Of a DNA stretch of 15,376 nucleotides, positions 13,880 through 15,376 are shown piece after piece. The position numbers and the translations under genes are program-made. This DNA comes from Hyphomonadaceae bacterium UBA4763 (GTDB lineage: Bacteria > Pseudomonadota > Alphaproteobacteria > Caulobacterales > Aquidulcibacteraceae). The notes under the pieces were generated by a model. The model made no database searches and was not told where the DNA came from. It saw only the letters and a program-made list of their open reading frames with translations. The DNA lies in contig DHHV01000067.1 of assembly GCA_002403455.1 (NCBI GenBank), positions 1-15,376 on the forward strand, written 5' to 3'. Positions within the stretch are counted from its first letter, which is position 1, and the number at the start of each line of letters is the position of its first letter.

Positions 13880-15169
13880 TCATGGCGTGCGATCGGTATT
13901 CAGGATCTGCTCCGCCGCAGATTTTGCGGCAAGCGCAGCGGCCCGCACCCAAGAAGGATCGGTCATCGCCAGCCGATCGCTCATCATGTGATGGCGCCAA
14001 TGCCCGCCCAGCAAACCAAAAGCCGGGCGATAGCCGGCATGCAGCACCTCGACCAATTCGCCGGCGCCGCCGGCAGACGCCGGATAGGGCGCCTCCAATC
14101 CTGGTTGGCCGGCAAAGGCGGCGCGCAAAATGGGCAGAATCTCTTCGGAGCCGACAAGAAAACGCTGCGCATCGACGCTGGGCAGCGGCACGGTCAAATA
14201 ATTGGGCAGGACATGCAAATCGCGACCTGCAAAGCCCGCCCCTAAATGCAGCCATAAAGCTGTCTTGCGCGGCGATGGACAATCGGCGCTTGTGAGAAAT
14301 TGCAACCCGCCGGCATTGTCAAATTCATGGGCGGCGGTCGAAATAAACGTCAAACTATGCTGGCGCAGGCCTTGCGGCGCCCAGGCGGCCAAAGCGCGCC
14401 AAGCGGCAATCCCTGGTCCGCGTTCGGCGACGGCTGGCGTCCATCCGGTGCGCGGCGTTGAGATAACGACGTGGCGCGCGCCGGCGCGATGGATGCGTCC
14501 AATCAGGTTGAAACTGTCGCGCCAACCGGCTTCGCCATCGATGATCAAGCGCGCGCGTTTTCCTTCTTTGGCGGCGGCGATCACGGCGCTGCCGGGCTTT
14601 GGCCCCAAAACGGCGATCGGGATGGCGGCGACCGGTTTGTCAAAAGGCGCGTTGAGGATGATGGTCTCGCCGGTCACCCCTTCGGTGATCAAAACAATTG
14701 CGGCTGGCGCGCCGGCAAGCGCCGCTTCAAGCGAGGTTTTACTCGGCGGCGCCAGCAATTGCGAATGCCGCCCCGGCGCCAGCATGACGATCGCGATCTT
14801 GTCTTTAAGTAGCTGAGCATCATCGCCCAAGCGCCAAAAATGCAGCGGCGCCTCGATCCCGTCGGGACCCGTTTGCGTCACGATGAATTGGGGAGATATC
14901 TCAACCTCGCCGCTGTCGAGCGCCAGCGCGCTGCGCCGCGGTTCAAAAAAGGGCGCGCGCAACGCTTGACGGCTTAAGTCAAAGCCGGCGGCTTCGAGTC
15001 GATCGGCAAGGCGCGCGGCAAGAGCAAGCTCGCCCGCGCCGCCGGTGCGCAAATGCGCTTGGCCGTCGAGAAAAGCGAGATCAGCGGCGATCGTCTCGAT
15101 CGCAAATGGATCGGGGGAAGCAGCGGAAGCGATGTGCGGCGCCAAAGCGGCTCCGGCGCCCGCCAGCAT
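13880..15169 (-). CDS. M28-peptidase-like exported protein lacking the usual zinc ligands; start codon uncertain
   Basis: The fold resembles M28 (aminopeptidase Y-type) proteins: a PA-like insert (about 118-190 counted from ATG 15169) and an M28-like core from about 220. Yet where M28 enzymes have the H.D zinc pair the sequence reads VVISTPRTGWTPAVAERGPG (234-253), and the Glu-Glu region reads FISTAAHEFDNAGG (275-288). A GHWRHHMMSDRL stretch (389-400) is near the position of the last M28 histidine. It is therefore probably not a conventional metallopeptidase; I recall homologues with the same STP..GW...ERGPG pattern. Translation from ATG 15169 has no ribosome binding site and removes the twin-arginine motif. 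The frame extends upstream to give SRRAV before MLAGAGAAL, a Tat signal, after an AAG placed exactly where ATG is expected (15200-15202). Tat export is thus inferred for the ancestral protein. Confidence 0.7.
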   Translation of the reverse strand: MLAGAGAALAPHIASAASPDPFAIETIAADLAFLDGQAHLRTGGAGELALAARLADRLEAAGFDLSRQALRAPFFEPRRSALALDSGEVEISPQFIVTQTGPDGIEAPLHFWRLGDDAQLLKDKIAIVMLAPGRHSQLLAPPSKTSLEAALAGAPAAIVLITEGVTGETIILNAPFDKPVAAIPIAVLGPKPGSAVIAAAKEGKRARLIIDGEAGWRDSFNLIGRIHRAGARHVVISTPRTGWTPAVAERGPGIAAWRALAAWAPQGLRQHSLTFISTAAHEFDNAGGLQFLTSADCPSPRKTALWLHLGAGFAGRDLHVLPNYLTVPLPSVDAQRFLVGSEEILPILRAAFAGQPGLEAPYPASAGGAGELVEVLHAGYRPAFGLLGGHWRHHMMSDRLAMTDPSWVRAAALAAKSAAEQILNTDRTP

Positions 15170-15199
15170 TACAGCGCGGCGTGACGGATTTGATGCGTC

Positions 15200-15213
15200 C
15201 TTGGACTACCTCC
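15200..15213 (-). promoter_or_regulatory. Shine-Dalgarno GGAGG with AAG at the start-codon position
   Basis: On the minus strand GGAGG (15213-15209) is followed after six bases (TAGTCC) by AAG (15202-15200), in frame with the M28-like gene. If this were ATG the protein would begin MDASNPSRRAVMLAGAGAAL, a textbook Tat signal peptide. No ATG, GTG or TTG lies in frame between the TAG at 15208-15206 and ATG 15169. The site therefore looks like an authentic initiation region in which the start codon has changed to AAG, by mutation or sequencing error. Confidence 0.55.
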
Positions 15214-15279
15214 GTCGATCATCGTTGCGCGAGAGACTCACAGATTGTCGACTATTTCAAGCCGATCCTGCAACCCTGT

Positions 15280-15356
15280 TAGTGGAGCGGCCCAATCATT
15301 CGCATCCCAGCCTGGGCCAAGCGTCGAAGCGAATGATTGGGCCAAAAGCTCCACTA
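15280..15356 (+). repeat. Hairpin element copy 3 (TA-flanked, 73 bp)
   Basis: The element proper is 15282-15354, with TA at 15280-15281 and 15355-15356. The left arm 15282-15303 (GTGGAGC...ATTCGC) pairs at all 22 positions with 15329-15354, which carries AAAA at 15344-15347 between arm positions 8 and 7. The loop 15304-15328 holds TGGGCCAAGCGT, matching TGGGTCAAGCGT of copy 1 at 11 of 12 positions, while 11 of 22 stem positions differ from copy 1. It lies upstream of the M28-like gene, between it and the window edge. Confidence 0.88.
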
Positions 15357-15370
15357 GACTCAAAGATTTA

Positions 15371-15376
15371 TAGTGG
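15371..15376. repeat. First bases of a further hairpin element, cut by the window edge
   Basis: TAGTGG at 15371-15376 equals the outer end of copy 3 (TA plus GTGG). It follows a 14-nt linker resembling the one between copies 1 and 2. Six bases are weak evidence alone; the linker similarity is what makes the call. Confidence 0.45.

Noticed and set aside
1..15376. tRNA, rRNA or known riboswitch genes
   Set aside because: I looked for tRNA-like arms, conserved rRNA stretches and familiar riboswitch cores in the intergenic gaps and found none.

Overview
The window looks like a piece of an alphaproteobacterial chromosome, most likely Hyphomicrobiales (Rhizobiales). The reasons are a high-GC background with strongly GC-biased codon use, the tight yidD-thrS pair joined by an ATGA overlap, and the alphaproteobacterial flavour of ThrS, YidD and the ArsR/SdpI pair. 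No phylogenetic search was possible, so the placement is an inference.

Layout. 1-510 is an AT-richer stretch with no convincing gene. At its left edge is the end of a short palindromic repeat. 511-2444 (+) holds a polysaccharide-export ABC ATPase and a family-61-type glycosyltransferase. The first part of this block is clearly less GC-rich than the rest. 2522-4035 (+) is a paraoxonase-like beta-propeller protein overlapping a small membrane protein. 4063-8136 (-) is a four-gene operon: exported unknown protein, membrane-fusion adaptor, LolD/MacB-type ATPase and FtsX-type permease. It forms a MacAB-like export or efflux unit without an outer-membrane partner here. Diverging from it, 8366-9390 (+) is an ArsR-family regulator and an SdpI-like membrane protein with a leaderless-looking promoter. 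9446-12626 (+) is yidD-thrS-EamA transporter, each overlapping the next by ATGA. 12673-12888 is the 5' part of a small exported-protein gene cut off by a pair of hairpin elements. 13065-13844 (+) is an SDR protein lacking the catalytic Tyr/Lys. 13880-15169 (-) is an M28-peptidase-like protein whose natural start codon appears to be lost.

The most unusual content is a family of TA-flanked hairpin elements of 70-73 bp. There are three complete copies (12889-12959, 12979-13048, 15282-15354) and two cut off by the window edges (1-16, 15373-15376). They share their outermost bases, a 3-4 A bulge at one fixed position and a loop motif. The stem sequence between these parts differs from copy to copy while staying paired. 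They occur as pairs separated by a similar 14-15 nt linker, so the real unit is probably a double hairpin of about 160 bp. One such unit interrupts the gene at 12673 and forms the 5' flank of the SDR gene. The same arm sequence lies at both window ends in inverted orientation, which suggests the window is a contig bounded by this repeat.
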